NCBI RefSeq assembly: GCF_000986785.1
Contig: NZ_LAYY01000097.1
Location: 1 to 64,000, forward strand
Length of the DNA: 64,000 nucleotides
Direction of reading: 5' to 3'
From: Mesobacillus campisalis
GTDB taxonomy: Bacteria > Bacillota > Bacilli > Bacillales > Cytobacillaceae
Of the stretch, positions 38,367-46,074 are shown piece after piece; the stretch's first letter is position 1; each line of letters starts with the position of its first letter. The position numbers and the translations under genes are program-made. Under the pieces are notes generated by a model, which saw nothing but the letters and a program-made list of their open reading frames with translations, was not told the origin of the DNA and searched no databases.

Positions 38367-38807
38367 TTAATATTTTCCTACTGATAAACCAAGCTTTTTT
38401 AGAAGCTCAATTACTTGCTGCTTTTCTTCGGATTCCAGCGCCCCCATTAGCTCATGGATACGTTCGCTGTGTTCAGGGAACATTTCTTCAATAAGTTTTT
38501 TTCCGTCTTCGGTAATTTGGGCATAGGTAACCCTTCTATCCCTTGGACAGCCGACCCTTCGCAGCAGGCCTTTCTGTTCAAGCTTATCCACTACGTACGT
38601 AATACTGCCGCTTGCCAAAAGGATTTTACCGCCAATTTGCTGCAATGGCTGGTCACCTTTATGGTATAGCAGTTCCATAACAGCAAATTCAGTCGGATTT
38701 AGGCCTCTCTGCTGGATTACCTTGTTTACTTCTTCATTTATGGCACGGAATGCCCTGGAAAGCACGATAAATAATTTTAACGATTGATTCACTTGCTCTT
38801 CATTCAT
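38367..38807 (-). CDS. mhqR: MarR-family regulator, MhqR-like
   Basis: A 146-residue MarR winged-helix dimer. The recognition region is QQIGGKILLASGSITYVVDKLEQKGLL and the wing is CPRDRRVTYAQIT. GLNPTEFAVMELLYHKGDQP is nearly the MhqR/YkvE sequence of B. subtilis, the repressor of quinone- and hydroquinone-detoxifying mhq genes. None of its known targets is in this window, so regulation is presumably in trans. The second ATG (38807) is taken since AAGGG lies 9 bases ahead; the first ATG (38816) is too near the ribosome site. Confidence 0.75.
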   Translation of the reverse strand: MNEEQVNQSLKLFIVLSRAFRAINEEVNKVIQQRGLNPTEFAVMELLYHKGDQPLQQIGGKILLASGSITYVVDKLEQKGLLRRVGCPRDRRVTYAQITEDGKKLIEEMFPEHSERIHELMGALESEEKQQVIELLKKLGLSVGKY

Positions 38808-38954
38808 GTTCTTCATCCCTTTAAAACTGTTGATACTTAAATTATATACGAAAACAGGAGATTTTACAGCATTTCTCTGATTGGGTTTGAATTCCTCCGC
38901 TTTTAGGGAAAAATAGGTTGAATAAAACTACATCATCGTTTAGGAGTGACTGCT

Positions 38955-39530
38955 TTGAAAAAAGGATTTGCGGGAATTGCGATCATCATTGCCATCGTAA
39001 TTGGATTGGGACTCATGCTGATGTCCAGCTACAATGGTTTTGTAGCTGCAGAAGAAAATGTGGATCAGTCCTATGCACAGATTGAAAATCAGCTTCAGCG
39101 GAGGCTCGATTTAATACCGAACCTGGTGAATACGGTAAAAGGGTACGCATCGCATGAACGGGAAACCATCGAGGCCATCTCGGATGCCAGGGCAAGGCTG
39201 GCGGGGGCCAGAACTCCTGAGGAAGAAGCAAGCGCGAACGCCGAACTTTCATCTGCCTTAAGCCGCCTGCTTGTTGTGGTCGAGAACTATCCCAATCTGA
39301 AAGCTGATACCCAGTTCACACAATTGATGGACGAGCTTGCCGGTACTGAAAATCGCCTGTCTGTTGCGAGACAGGACTATAACGACCAGGTAGCAAGCTA
39401 TAACCGGAAAGTCAAAACATTTCCCGGCGCCATTGTAGCGAATATTACCGGATTTGATGAAAAAGAATATTTCCGGGCCGACCCTAGATCACAGGAAGCT
39501 CCAAATGTTGATTTTGGAGGCCAAGGGTAA
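38955..39530 (+). CDS. LemA family protein
   Basis: A 191-residue protein with one N-terminal membrane helix (about 4-24) and a LemA four-helix domain outside. The conserved segments are [33 protein letters not shown] and [14 protein letters not shown]. The role of the family is unclear; it usually pairs with TPM-domain proteins. The TTG start at 38955 is supported by AGGAG; the GTG at 38946 overlaps the ribosome site. Its stop overlaps the ATG of the next gene, so the pair is one operon. Confidence 0.93.
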   Translation: MKKGFAGIAIIIAIVIGLGLMLMSSYNGFVAAEENVDQSYAQIENQLQRRLDLIPNLVNTVKGYASHERETIEAISDARARLAGARTPEEEASANAELSSALSRLLVVVENYPNLKADTQFTQLMDELAGTENRLSVARQDYNDQVASYNRKVKTFPGAIVANITGFDEKEYFRADPRSQEAPNVDFGGQG

Positions 39531-40303
39531 TGGTTTCCCGAAATTGGGGCAAATCCCTCCCGCAGGAGCCTAAAAAGGAAAAGAAGGTCCTGCTGACCGG
39601 CCTGTGGGTTTTTCTCTTTATTGTCCTGTTTCCCCATTTTGGGCAGGCAGCCCTTGATATCCCCCGCCCTGTCGGCGATATCTATGTCCAGGATTTTGCC
39701 GATGTCCTTTCCCAGCAGGAAGAAGAGGAAATAAGGCGGATGGGCAGAACCCTTGAAGACCAGACTTCCAGCCAGGTTGCCGTGCTGACGGTACCTTCGA
39801 TTGGAGATGCATCAATAGAGGAGTACGCTAATCAGGCATACAGGCTGTATGGCCTTGGCACCACTGAAAATGATAATGGCGTCCTTCTTGTATTGGCCAT
39901 GAATGAGCGGAAAATAAGAATTGAGGTAGGGTACGGGCTTGAAGGCGCGATACCCGATGGCAAAGCCGGAAGAATTATCGACCAATATGCCATTCCTAAT
40001 TTGCAGGCTGACAAGCCGAATGCCGCGGTCATGAGTACTTACCAAGTATTGGCCAGTGAAGCGAATGGAGAACATGTCGAATATGGTTCCGGCTTATCCG
40101 CTGATACTGGCCAGGAAGGAGGCATTCCATCGTGGCTGCTGATTATTATCGTGGTCGGTTTGATTTTCCTGGATATTACTTTTTTCGGAGGCATGCTCAC
40201 ATATGCGCTTCTCTCCATCCTTTCAAGAGGCGGAGGCGGTGGAGGCCCGCGAGGGGGAGGCGGCGGATCGTCAGGTGGAGGCGGAGCAAGCCGCGGGTGG
40301 TAA
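39530..40303 (+). CDS. TPM-domain membrane protein (YgcG family)
   Basis: A 257-residue exported protein. After a signal-anchor (about 20-40), the TPM domain (about 50-175) runs from PVGDIYVQDFADVLS; DNGVLLVLAMNERKIRIEVGYGLEG is its hallmark. A membrane helix (about 203-235) and a glycine-rich cytoplasmic or secreted tail with GGGGGGPRGGGGGSSGGGG end the protein. Such LemA-TPM pairs are found widely, with a suspected role in envelope maintenance or protein assembly. Start ATG 39530 overlaps the lemA stop (TAATG). Directly after the stop come three structured repeats. Confidence 0.92.
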   Translation: MVSRNWGKSLPQEPKKEKKVLLTGLWVFLFIVLFPHFGQAALDIPRPVGDIYVQDFADVLSQQEEEEIRRMGRTLEDQTSSQVAVLTVPSIGDASIEEYANQAYRLYGLGTTENDNGVLLVLAMNERKIRIEVGYGLEGAIPDGKAGRIIDQYAIPNLQADKPNAAVMSTYQVLASEANGEHVEYGSGLSADTGQEGGIPSWLLIIIVVGLIFLDITFFGGMLTYALLSILSRGGGGGGPRGGGGGSSGGGGASRGW

Positions 40304-40306
40304 ATA

Positions 40307-40427
40307 GAAAAGCGGAAGCGGCTTGGTCAGGAGCGACAGGCATAAGACGATTCAGAATCGAAGGCGTTCTTTGCCTTCAATTCTGGAGCGGCTTATGACC
40401 CGAGCTCCTAGCCGCTGAAGCTGGACA
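40307..40427 (+). repeat. 120-bp structured repeat, copy 1
   Basis: Begins GAAAAGCGGAAG and ends GAAGCTGGACA. It folds into one long interrupted stem: AGCGGCT/AGCCGCT, GGAGC/GCTCC, CATAAG/CTTATG, then CAGAATCGAAGGC/GCCTTCAATTCTG capped by loop GTTCTTT. It differs from copy 3 at three positions in about 105. Confidence 0.9.
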
Positions 40428-40430
40428 GAA

Positions 40431-40550
40431 GAAAAGCGGAGGGCGCCGTTCATCGGCGGCAGGCACAAGACGAGCCGGCTGGAAGGTTGTTCTTTAACCT
40501 TCTGGACGGATTGGCTTGTGACCCAAGCCGATGGCGCCCGAAGCTGGACA
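40431..40550 (+). repeat. 120-bp structured repeat, copy 2
   Basis: Has the same ends (GAAAAGCGGAGG, GAAGCTGGACA) and the same loop GTTCTTT as the other copies, but different stem bases that still pair: GGGCGCC/GGCGCCC, ATCGGC/GCCGAT, CACAAG/CTTGTG and GGAAGGTT/AACCTTCT. So the structure is kept while the sequence has changed. Confidence 0.9.
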
Positions 40551-40554
40551 ATTA

Positions 40555-40660
40555 GAAAAGCGGAGGCGGCTTGCCCAGGAGCGACAGGCATAAGACGATT
40601 CAGAATCGAAGGCGTTCTTTGCCTTCAATTCTGGAGCGGCTTATGACCCGAGCTCCTAGC
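40555..40660 (+). repeat. 120-bp structured repeat, copy 3 (3' truncated)
   Basis: Nearly identical to copy 1 up to GAGCTCCTAGC, then stops, lacking the outer closing strand and the GAAGCTGGACA end. The 52-bp tandem repeats begin eight bases on, at 40668. Confidence 0.88.
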
Positions 40661-40667
40661 CCGCGCC

Positions 40668-40820
40668 CCAATCAAGCCTATTGGGATCCAAGCAACCTTT
40701 TTTGGCCTGGCCACTGGCTCCAATCAAGCCTATTGGAACCCAAGCAGCCTTTTTTGGCCTGGCTGCAGGCTCCAATCAAGCATTTTTAAATCCCAAGTAA
40801 CCTTTTTTGACCTATTTCGG
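40668..40820. repeat. Three 52-bp tandem repeats
   Basis: Units start CCAATCAAGC at 40668, 40720 and 40772. Units 1 and 2 share most of their length (CCTATTGG, CCAAGCA, CCTTTTTTGGCCTGG, GGCT); unit 3 is decayed (TTTTTAAA replaces TATTGGAAC). Each contains CCTTTTTTG. No open frame or promoter is evident. No spacers are present, so this is not CRISPR. The role is unknown; it lies between convergent genes. Confidence 0.9.
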
Positions 40821-40849
40821 ACATTGGGCTGTATAAGTTTCTTCTCCGT

Positions 40850-41842
40850 TCATCCTAAAGTGACAATTGGCTCTTTAGCCCGTATCCGGGTCCTAATTTC
40901 GTCCAATAAGGCATTCACTTTCTTATTCCTGTTTTCAGCGGCAATCTTTTTATGAAGAACGGAATATAGGACAGCATCCCGAAGCCGGAAAAAATAGGGA
41001 AGCTGTTTTTGCCAGCAAGCCGGCAAGGTGTTTTCCATTTCATACCCTTTGATAAAGGAGGCCAGGAACCTTCTCGCAAATTCATTCCTCTTTTCCTGCT
41101 GAGCGGCTGGTATCCCATATAAAACGGAGTAATAAACGGGAATGGCCATGTCTGAGGCAAACCAGTGATATACAGAGTCGTCGAAGTCAAAAACATGGAT
41201 TTGCTTCCTGTCGTAAAAGAAATTGCCAGAGTGGAGATCACTGTGAACCAAACCAAAGGTTTCGTGATTTGCTGGAAAGCTAGATATTGTTTCTACTAAT
41301 TCCTTAGCATTCTTAACCAGCTCTTTTTCATGTACCGGATAGTAATGTCCAAATTGCAGAAGGTCATCCTCTTGCCAATTCGGGCGCGGCTTGATACATT
41401 TGGGAGGGGTATAGCTTTTTGTGACATTGTGCATTTTTCCGATTGTGCGCCCCCAAACTTTGAACAATGGTTCTTTGAAAGCCTCTGAACGTACTTGCAC
41501 CGGCCCTCCTTTTGCCTTCGTATATAAACAGCCAAAGAAAAAGGAGCCGTCCCCTGCTTGAACTTTAATAACCTTTTCCCGAGACTTCGACTCGAGTACT
41601 TGCGGCACAGGCAGAGATTTTTCAAACAAATAGCCCACCCAGTCCAGTTCGGATATAAGATTTTCCTTGGTTCGGTGGCTGCTGTGGCTGATCCTCAATA
41701 TGAATGGCGTTCCATCCCTGCTGACCTCGTAAACAAAGTTCTCGAAATCACCAAGCAAACTAAATTCATTTTCCAAATTAAACTGAGTCAGCATTTCCCG
41801 CATCACTTGGTCAGTTAATTGCATGCTGATGTTTTTTTCCAC
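40850..41842 (-). CDS. Aminoglycoside-phosphotransferase-fold kinase
   Basis: A 330-residue kinase-fold protein. The catalytic loop is LVHSDLHSGNFF and the metal motif is IHVFDFDDSVYHW, the usual HxDxxxxN and DFDD pattern of the APH/choline kinase superfamily. An N-terminal lobe with strand VYEV and lysine-like LRISHS is seen. Relatives include homoserine and methylthioribose kinases and proteins of the YtaA/YerI type; the substrate cannot be read. The GTG start at 41842 has GGGGG ahead; an ATG six codons later is an alternative. Confidence 0.85.
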   Translation of the reverse strand: MEKNISMQLTDQVMREMLTQFNLENEFSLLGDFENFVYEVSRDGTPFILRISHSSHRTKENLISELDWVGYLFEKSLPVPQVLESKSREKVIKVQAGDGSFFFGCLYTKAKGGPVQVRSEAFKEPLFKVWGRTIGKMHNVTKSYTPPKCIKPRPNWQEDDLLQFGHYYPVHEKELVKNAKELVETISSFPANHETFGLVHSDLHSGNFFYDRKQIHVFDFDDSVYHWFASDMAIPVYYSVLYGIPAAQQEKRNEFARRFLASFIKGYEMENTLPACWQKQLPYFFRLRDAVLYSVLHKKIAAENRNKKVNALLDEIRTRIRAKEPIVTLG

Positions 41843-41994
41843 GCTTCCCCCTGCCTTCCCCTCATAAAAGTAAGTAAATTATACATGAACTGCCAATTGA
41901 TACGCAGACTTTTTTATTCACTTGCCCTCAATATTAGGTTAAGATACAACTATGCTCGAATGAATGTAAGATTTTAGAAAAGAAGGCGATTGTA

Positions 41995-43227
41995 TTGAAT
42001 CAAAGCACTGCAGTTGTCCGCAACATTGCCAAACCGGAAGAGACAACCTCATACAGAATTCTGTTCATCATCGGCTTGTGCCATTTGCTGAACGACTCCA
42101 TTCAGTCCGTCATTCCCGCCATGTTTCCGGTGCTGGAGAAATCAATGGGACTATCATTTACACAGCTTGGACTCATTGCATTTTCATTGAATATTGTTTC
42201 CTCCATCATGCAGCCGGTTATCGGATTGATGGCCGATAAAAAGCCAATGCCTTATGCCTTGCCAATTGGCCTTACTGTAACCATGTTTGGAATTCTGGGC
42301 CTGGCATTCGCTCCTGGATTTGAATGGATCATTGCCTCTGTTCTGTTTATTGGGCTGGGTTCGGCCATCTTCCATCCTGAAGGCTCAAGGGTTGCCTACA
42401 TGGCTGCAGGTCCCCGCCGAGGACTTGCGCAATCAATCTACCAGGTGGGCGGAAATTCGGGGCAGGCGCTTGCTCCGCTAATAACGGCGCTGATCCTGGT
42501 TCCATTGGGACAGAAGGGTGCCGCCTTATTTACAATTGTTGCCGCTTTGGCGGTAGGGCTGCTATTGTATATTGCAAACTGGTACTCTAGGAAGCTCCAG
42601 GAAACAAAACTGAAGGCAAAAGTGAAAAAGGTTACCAAACAAGTGGATAAAGCAGTCTCAAAGTCTGTCAGACTAGCCCTGCTGCTCATCCTGTTCCTGA
42701 TTTTCGCGCGTTCATGGTATATTTCCGGCATTACGAATTTTTATGCCTTCTATGCCATTGAAAAGTATATGCTGACCATCAGGGAATCCCAGTTATTCAT
42801 TTTTGCTTTCCTTGTTACTGGAGCGCTAGGCACATTCTTTGGCGGTCCTCTGGCCGACCGTTTTGGCAAGAAACGCATCATCTTTCTTTCCATGATGGCC
42901 ACGGCTCCTTTGTCGGCCATACTTCCTTTTGTCCCTCCTGCAGCCGCTTTTATCCTGCTTGCCGTCTGCGGATTTATTTTGATGTCAAGCTTTTCGGTAA
43001 CAGTAGTCTATGCCCAGGAACTGGTGCCCGGGAAGATTGGAACAATGGCTGGACTGACAGTTGGGCTTGCCTTTGGAATGGGAGCTATCGGCTCCATTGC
43101 ACTCGGATATCTTGCCGACCTGATTGGTCTTCCATTGACCATCATTTTTACCGGCTTCCTGCCATTGCTAGGCATATTAGCATTGCTTTTGCCCTCTGAC
43201 AGAAAGCTTGAGGAATGGTACAGCTGA
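41995..43227 (+). CDS. fsr: MFS transporter, fosmidomycin-resistance type
   Basis: A 410-residue major facilitator with 12 helices. The start FIIGLCHLLNDSIQSVIPAMFPVLEKSMGLSF and IGLMADKKPMP are the mark of the Fsr group (fosmidomycin-resistance proteins). A central basic loop KLKAKVKKVTKQVDKAVSK joins the two six-helix halves. It should export a small, perhaps phosphonate-like, compound. The TTG start at 41995 has a modest ribosome site (AAGAAGG). It ends in a strong terminator shared with the hemerythrin gene. Confidence 0.85.
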   Translation: MNQSTAVVRNIAKPEETTSYRILFIIGLCHLLNDSIQSVIPAMFPVLEKSMGLSFTQLGLIAFSLNIVSSIMQPVIGLMADKKPMPYALPIGLTVTMFGILGLAFAPGFEWIIASVLFIGLGSAIFHPEGSRVAYMAAGPRRGLAQSIYQVGGNSGQALAPLITALILVPLGQKGAALFTIVAALAVGLLLYIANWYSRKLQETKLKAKVKKVTKQVDKAVSKSVRLALLLILFLIFARSWYISGITNFYAFYAIEKYMLTIRESQLFIFAFLVTGALGTFFGGPLADRFGKKRIIFLSMMATAPLSAILPFVPPAAAFILLAVCGFILMSSFSVTVVYAQELVPGKIGTMAGLTVGLAFGMGAIGSIALGYLADLIGLPLTIIFTGFLPLLGILALLLPSDRKLEEWYS

Positions 43228-43241
43228 TTTTTATCTACAAA

Positions 43242-43270
43242 AAAGGGAGAGGGGAAGCCCTCTCCTTTTT
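43242..43270. terminator. Bidirectional terminator between fsr and the hemerythrin gene
   Basis: A GGAGAGGG/CCCTCTCC stem with loop GAAG and A/T flanks on both sides, between convergent genes. Confidence 0.9.
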
Positions 43271-43802
43271 TATTTAATCCTTATTCTCTCAGCCAGTTCC
43301 TGTTTTTCTGCTTCTGTCAGCATTCTTTCGGCCATAGGGAACAAAACATTCTCTTCCTTTGAAAAATGGTCGACAAGCGTATAATAAGCTTGTTTGACAA
43401 GGGTGGCATCCTGTTTCATCATTTCCTCCGTATGGTGCCATGCCCATTTTCCGTATTGCCAATAAAAGCGCCAATGAGGGATTTTGCCCGGTCATGTTCA
43501 TACTCCATCACAGCGATTGGGCCCATCTCCCTGCCGATATAGGCAGCCATCATTTCAAACAGGACCCCTTCCTCCCTTTCCGAATGGGGCTCAAGTTCAT
43601 TAAAAAACTCAATAACCGCCGGCCGCAGCTTCGCAAAAGCTTCCACCGGATTTTCGTCCTTTTCCACACTCGTACACAGCCCCAATAAGCCTTCAAGTTT
43701 ATCCAATAAAGGAGGATGTTCACTTTTTAGTTGTTTCAGTCCTTCACATAAAACGCCCTGTCCATCTCCAGCCATTGTGCTCATGCAACCCGCCATATTC
43801 AT
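43270..43802 (-). pseudogene. Hemerythrin-domain protein, frameshifted
   Basis: Two reading frames together give one hemerythrin-like four-helix protein. The first frame (43419-43802, start at 43802) covers three of the helices with the metal motifs EHPPLLDKL, HSEREEGVLF and EYEHDRAK, then stops at 43419 after NGHGTIRRK. In another frame, from about 43445 down to a TAA at 43270-43272, the sequence reads WAWHHTEEMMKQ then VDHFSKEENVLFPMAERM, which is exactly the fourth helix with its HxxxE ligands. So an intact protein of about 175 residues needs one frameshift near 43430-43470. It could be a real decay, a programmed event, or a base-call error. Such proteins bind O2 or NO with a diiron site. 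Confidence 0.8.
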
Positions 43803-43832
43803 CTAGCCCCTTTTGTGATGTTTTATGATTTT

Positions 43833-43875
43833 AGTATAAAATCCTGACGAAAATTATGTAGTGACGTCCATCACT
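43833..43875 (-). promoter_or_regulatory. Fnr-like box and -10 of the hemerythrin gene
   Basis: AGTGA-CGTCCA-TCACT (43860-43875) differs at one base from the B. subtilis Fnr pattern TGTGA-N6-TCACT. A -10 TATACT lies on the minus strand at 43833-43838, which puts the box centre at -41.5 from the predicted start, the classic activating position. No good -35 is present, as expected for an activated promoter. Confidence 0.5.
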
Positions 43876-43993
43876 GTGAGAAGGATAACTTTTGAAAGTT
43901 TTTATTCACAAAAGTTTAATAAATATTCTGTAAACTTAAACGTCTTTTCCTTTTATAATAAAAATATACTAAATGAATAAGGAGGGATATAAT

Positions 43994-44329
43994 ATGCAAA
44001 ATCAATATTATCTTGATTTTTACAGTACTGCCCTTGTTCCTGCCAGGCCTTATGACAGCAAGTTCCTTCCCGGTCAGGTCACTAAGCGTCCAGCCTCCTC
44101 CCACTGGCTGATCGCTTTGGAAGGGATGCCTTTGCCAGAAGGAAACCTTTATACATGGAGGATTTCCGTTTTTGCAGCAAACAACGACGGGACTTTCAAT
44201 GCAAATAAAGCCAGTTTCTCCTCTGAACCCTTTCCCAAACTCGATGAGGCATATAAGATGGCAGGTTTAATGAAAAATGAGATGCGTGTCCAGGAAACTG
44301 TTCCCGCTGACTTAGAGAAAATAGGCTGA
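43994..44329 (+). CDS. Conserved-looking 111-residue protein, unknown
   Basis: A cytosolic protein of 111 residues starting MQNQYYLDFYSTALVPARPYD with GGAGGGATATAAT ahead, a strong ribosome site. The middle SSHWLIALEGMPLPEGNLYTWRISVF shows alternating beta-type residues and the end is helical. The regular composition and fine ribosome site argue that it is real, but I do not know a family. It is divergent from the hemerythrin gene and convergent with fixX. Confidence 0.65.
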   Translation: MQNQYYLDFYSTALVPARPYDSKFLPGQVTKRPASSHWLIALEGMPLPEGNLYTWRISVFAANNDGTFNANKASFSSEPFPKLDEAYKMAGLMKNEMRVQETVPADLEKIG

Positions 44330-44462
44330 CCCTCTCCACTCCCCTATTCCGCTTTTCTTCTTTTTTGCCCCTCCATGTGAAAGAACCTACATATATTAAA
44401 AACCGGGTGACACAAAATTTATAATTGAGCAAACATCCCAACACTCATGCTCTTCATGCAGG

Positions 44463-44489
44463 AAGGCACTGGAACAAGTCCAGTGCCTT
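44463..44489 (+). terminator. Hairpin between the 111-residue gene and fixX
   Basis: A 10-bp perfect stem (AAGGCACTGG/CCAGTGCCTT, loop AACAAGT) followed on the plus strand by TTTCTTTC. It lies 130 bases past the plus-strand gene; on the minus strand no T run follows, so it may only stabilise the fix message end. Confidence 0.65.
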
Positions 44490-44494
44490 TTCTT

Positions 44495-44779
44495 TCATGC
44501 AAGACGAAAAACGATTCCGTGACCGCCTTTCGGGTATTCCCATTTAATATTCTGGTGCGGGCAGCCAATCCTGCAGCTGCCGCATTCATGGCAGCCTTCA
44601 TATCCAACCTGCATCCGGTTTCCTTCCCATTTGTATACTTCTGCCGGGCAAAACACCGTGCATAGTTTATCCGGGCAGTTTGTCTTGCATACTTCGTAGT
44701 CAAGAACGGTCAAATGCGACTTTGTATCACACTTGAACCTAAGCAGATACTGTTTTTCTTCAATTGTTTTTGTCGACAT
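44495..44779 (-). CDS. fixX: Ferredoxin-like protein FixX
   Basis: A 94-residue iron-sulfur protein. Two cysteine sets are seen: Cys31, 35, 40, 44 (CKTNCPDKLCTVFC) and Cys63, 66, 69, 73 (CHECGSCRIGC, the regular CxxCxxCxxxC). That matches FixX, whose clusters receive electrons from the EtfAB (FixBA) flavins and pass them to FixC. It is the last gene of the four-gene set; its ATG overlaps the fixC stop by one base (TAATG). Confidence 0.93.
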   Translation of the reverse strand: MSTKTIEEKQYLLRFKCDTKSHLTVLDYEVCKTNCPDKLCTVFCPAEVYKWEGNRMQVGYEGCHECGSCRIGCPHQNIKWEYPKGGHGIVFRLA

Positions 44780-46074
44780 TATTTCACCGCCTTCCAGGCA
44801 CGATACATATCCTGCATAACTTTGATGGTACCTTTTTCTTTTGTAATGCTGCGCATGATTTCCTTTTGTTTCACCCTCTTTGGCGTCCCATCGACGGTGA
44901 AAAATTTGCTGGCAGCACGGTTAAGCATCGGTACATATTCATTAAAATACTGCGGATGCTTCTCAAAGGTATGGGCAGCATCTTTATATTTCTCCAAATC
45001 CTTTATTATAAAGCTGTCATAAAGCGCTTCCCGGTATCGGTTGAGACTGGATTCACTAAAATTTCCTGCAGCCTTTGCCGCAATGATAGCCTCAGCGGCC
45101 ATTTTCCCTGATGCCATGGCCATATTCGACCCTTCCCTATGAATCGCATTCACAAGCTGGGCCGCATCACCGATTACGACTACCCCGTTGCCTGCCACTT
45201 TGGGCACTGAATGATATCCTCCCTCCGGAATAAGATGGGCAAGATATTCTGCTGATTCTCCACCTTCAAGATAAGGCTTTACCATCGGATGGTTTTTGAG
45301 GTAATCCAGCAGGTCATACGGCTTCAGCTTGGCCTTAATCATGCTTGACAAGGTTGTGCCAACGCCAATATTGAGGCTTTCCTTGTTGGTATAGAGGAAG
45401 GCTGTTCCCAGATTGCCCTTGGTGGAGTCCCCAAATATCTCAATGGTGCACCCCTGGTTTTCATGAAGATTGAATCGATCATTGATCTTTTCTTTTGGCA
45501 GGTTGATTACTTCCATAACGGTCAATGCCACTTCATCCGGCCTGAATTCATTATGGAACCCGAGCTGCTTGCCAAGGAGGGAGTTCACTCCATCTGCCAG
45601 CACGACTACATCAGCGAACACGTCACCATCCGGGCGGTCGGTACGCACCCCTACCACTTTTCCGTTTTCAACAAGGCATTCCGTTACGACTGTCTCATTT
45701 ATCAGCAAGACACCTGCTTCAACCGCTTTTTGCGCAAACCACTGATCAAACTGTGCCCTTAGGACAGTGAAATTATTATAAGGCTCCATTCCCCATTCAA
45801 GCCCTTTGTAGCCAAACTGGACAACGGATTCCTTGTCCATCATCCAGAATCTCTGTTCAACGACAGGCCTCTCAAGAGGAGCTTCCTTCCAGAATTCCGG
45901 AATAAGATCTTCCATTTGTTTTCTGTATAGAACCCCTCCCATCACGTTTTTGCTGCCGGGATATTCACCTCGTTCAATCAATAGGACATTCAAACCATTC
46001 TTCGCACAAACATAAGCACAGGAAGTTCCGGCAGGGCCGGCGCCAACGACAATGACATCAAATTTATCAGGCAT
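44779..46074 (-). CDS. fixC: FixC, ETF:quinone-oxidoreductase-like flavoprotein
   Basis: A 431-residue FAD protein of the ETF-QO/FixC family. The dinucleotide site is VVGAGPAGTSCAY at the start; ADGVNSLLGKQLG, VVIGDAAQLVNAIHREGSNMAMASGKMAAEA are further FAD motifs. It lacks the C-terminal ferredoxin domain of the ETF-QO, which here is the separate FixX. It is thought to reduce quinone at the membrane with low-potential partners served by FixX/FixAB. Start overlaps the end of fixB by eight bases. Confidence 0.93.
   Translation of the reverse strand: MPDKFDVIVVGAGPAGTSCAYVCAKNGLNVLLIERGEYPGSKNVMGGVLYRKQMEDLIPEFWKEAPLERPVVEQRFWMMDKESVVQFGYKGLEWGMEPYNNFTVLRAQFDQWFAQKAVEAGVLLINETVVTECLVENGKVVGVRTDRPDGDVFADVVVLADGVNSLLGKQLGFHNEFRPDEVALTVMEVINLPKEKINDRFNLHENQGCTIEIFGDSTKGNLGTAFLYTNKESLNIGVGTTLSSMIKAKLKPYDLLDYLKNHPMVKPYLEGGESAEYLAHLIPEGGYHSVPKVAGNGVVVIGDAAQLVNAIHREGSNMAMASGKMAAEAIIAAKAAGNFSESSLNRYREALYDSFIIKDLEKYKDAAHTFEKHPQYFNEYVPMLNRAASKFFTVDGTPKRVKQKEIMRSITKEKGTIKVMQDMYRAWKAVK

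Noticed and set aside
40668-40820. Tandem repeats considered as CRISPR
   Set aside because: Repeats are contiguous with no unique spacers and no cas genes nearby.
43289-43501. A 70-codon frame as a separate gene
   Set aside because: It is an off-frame reading over the broken hemerythrin gene; the third frame there carries the real helix 4.
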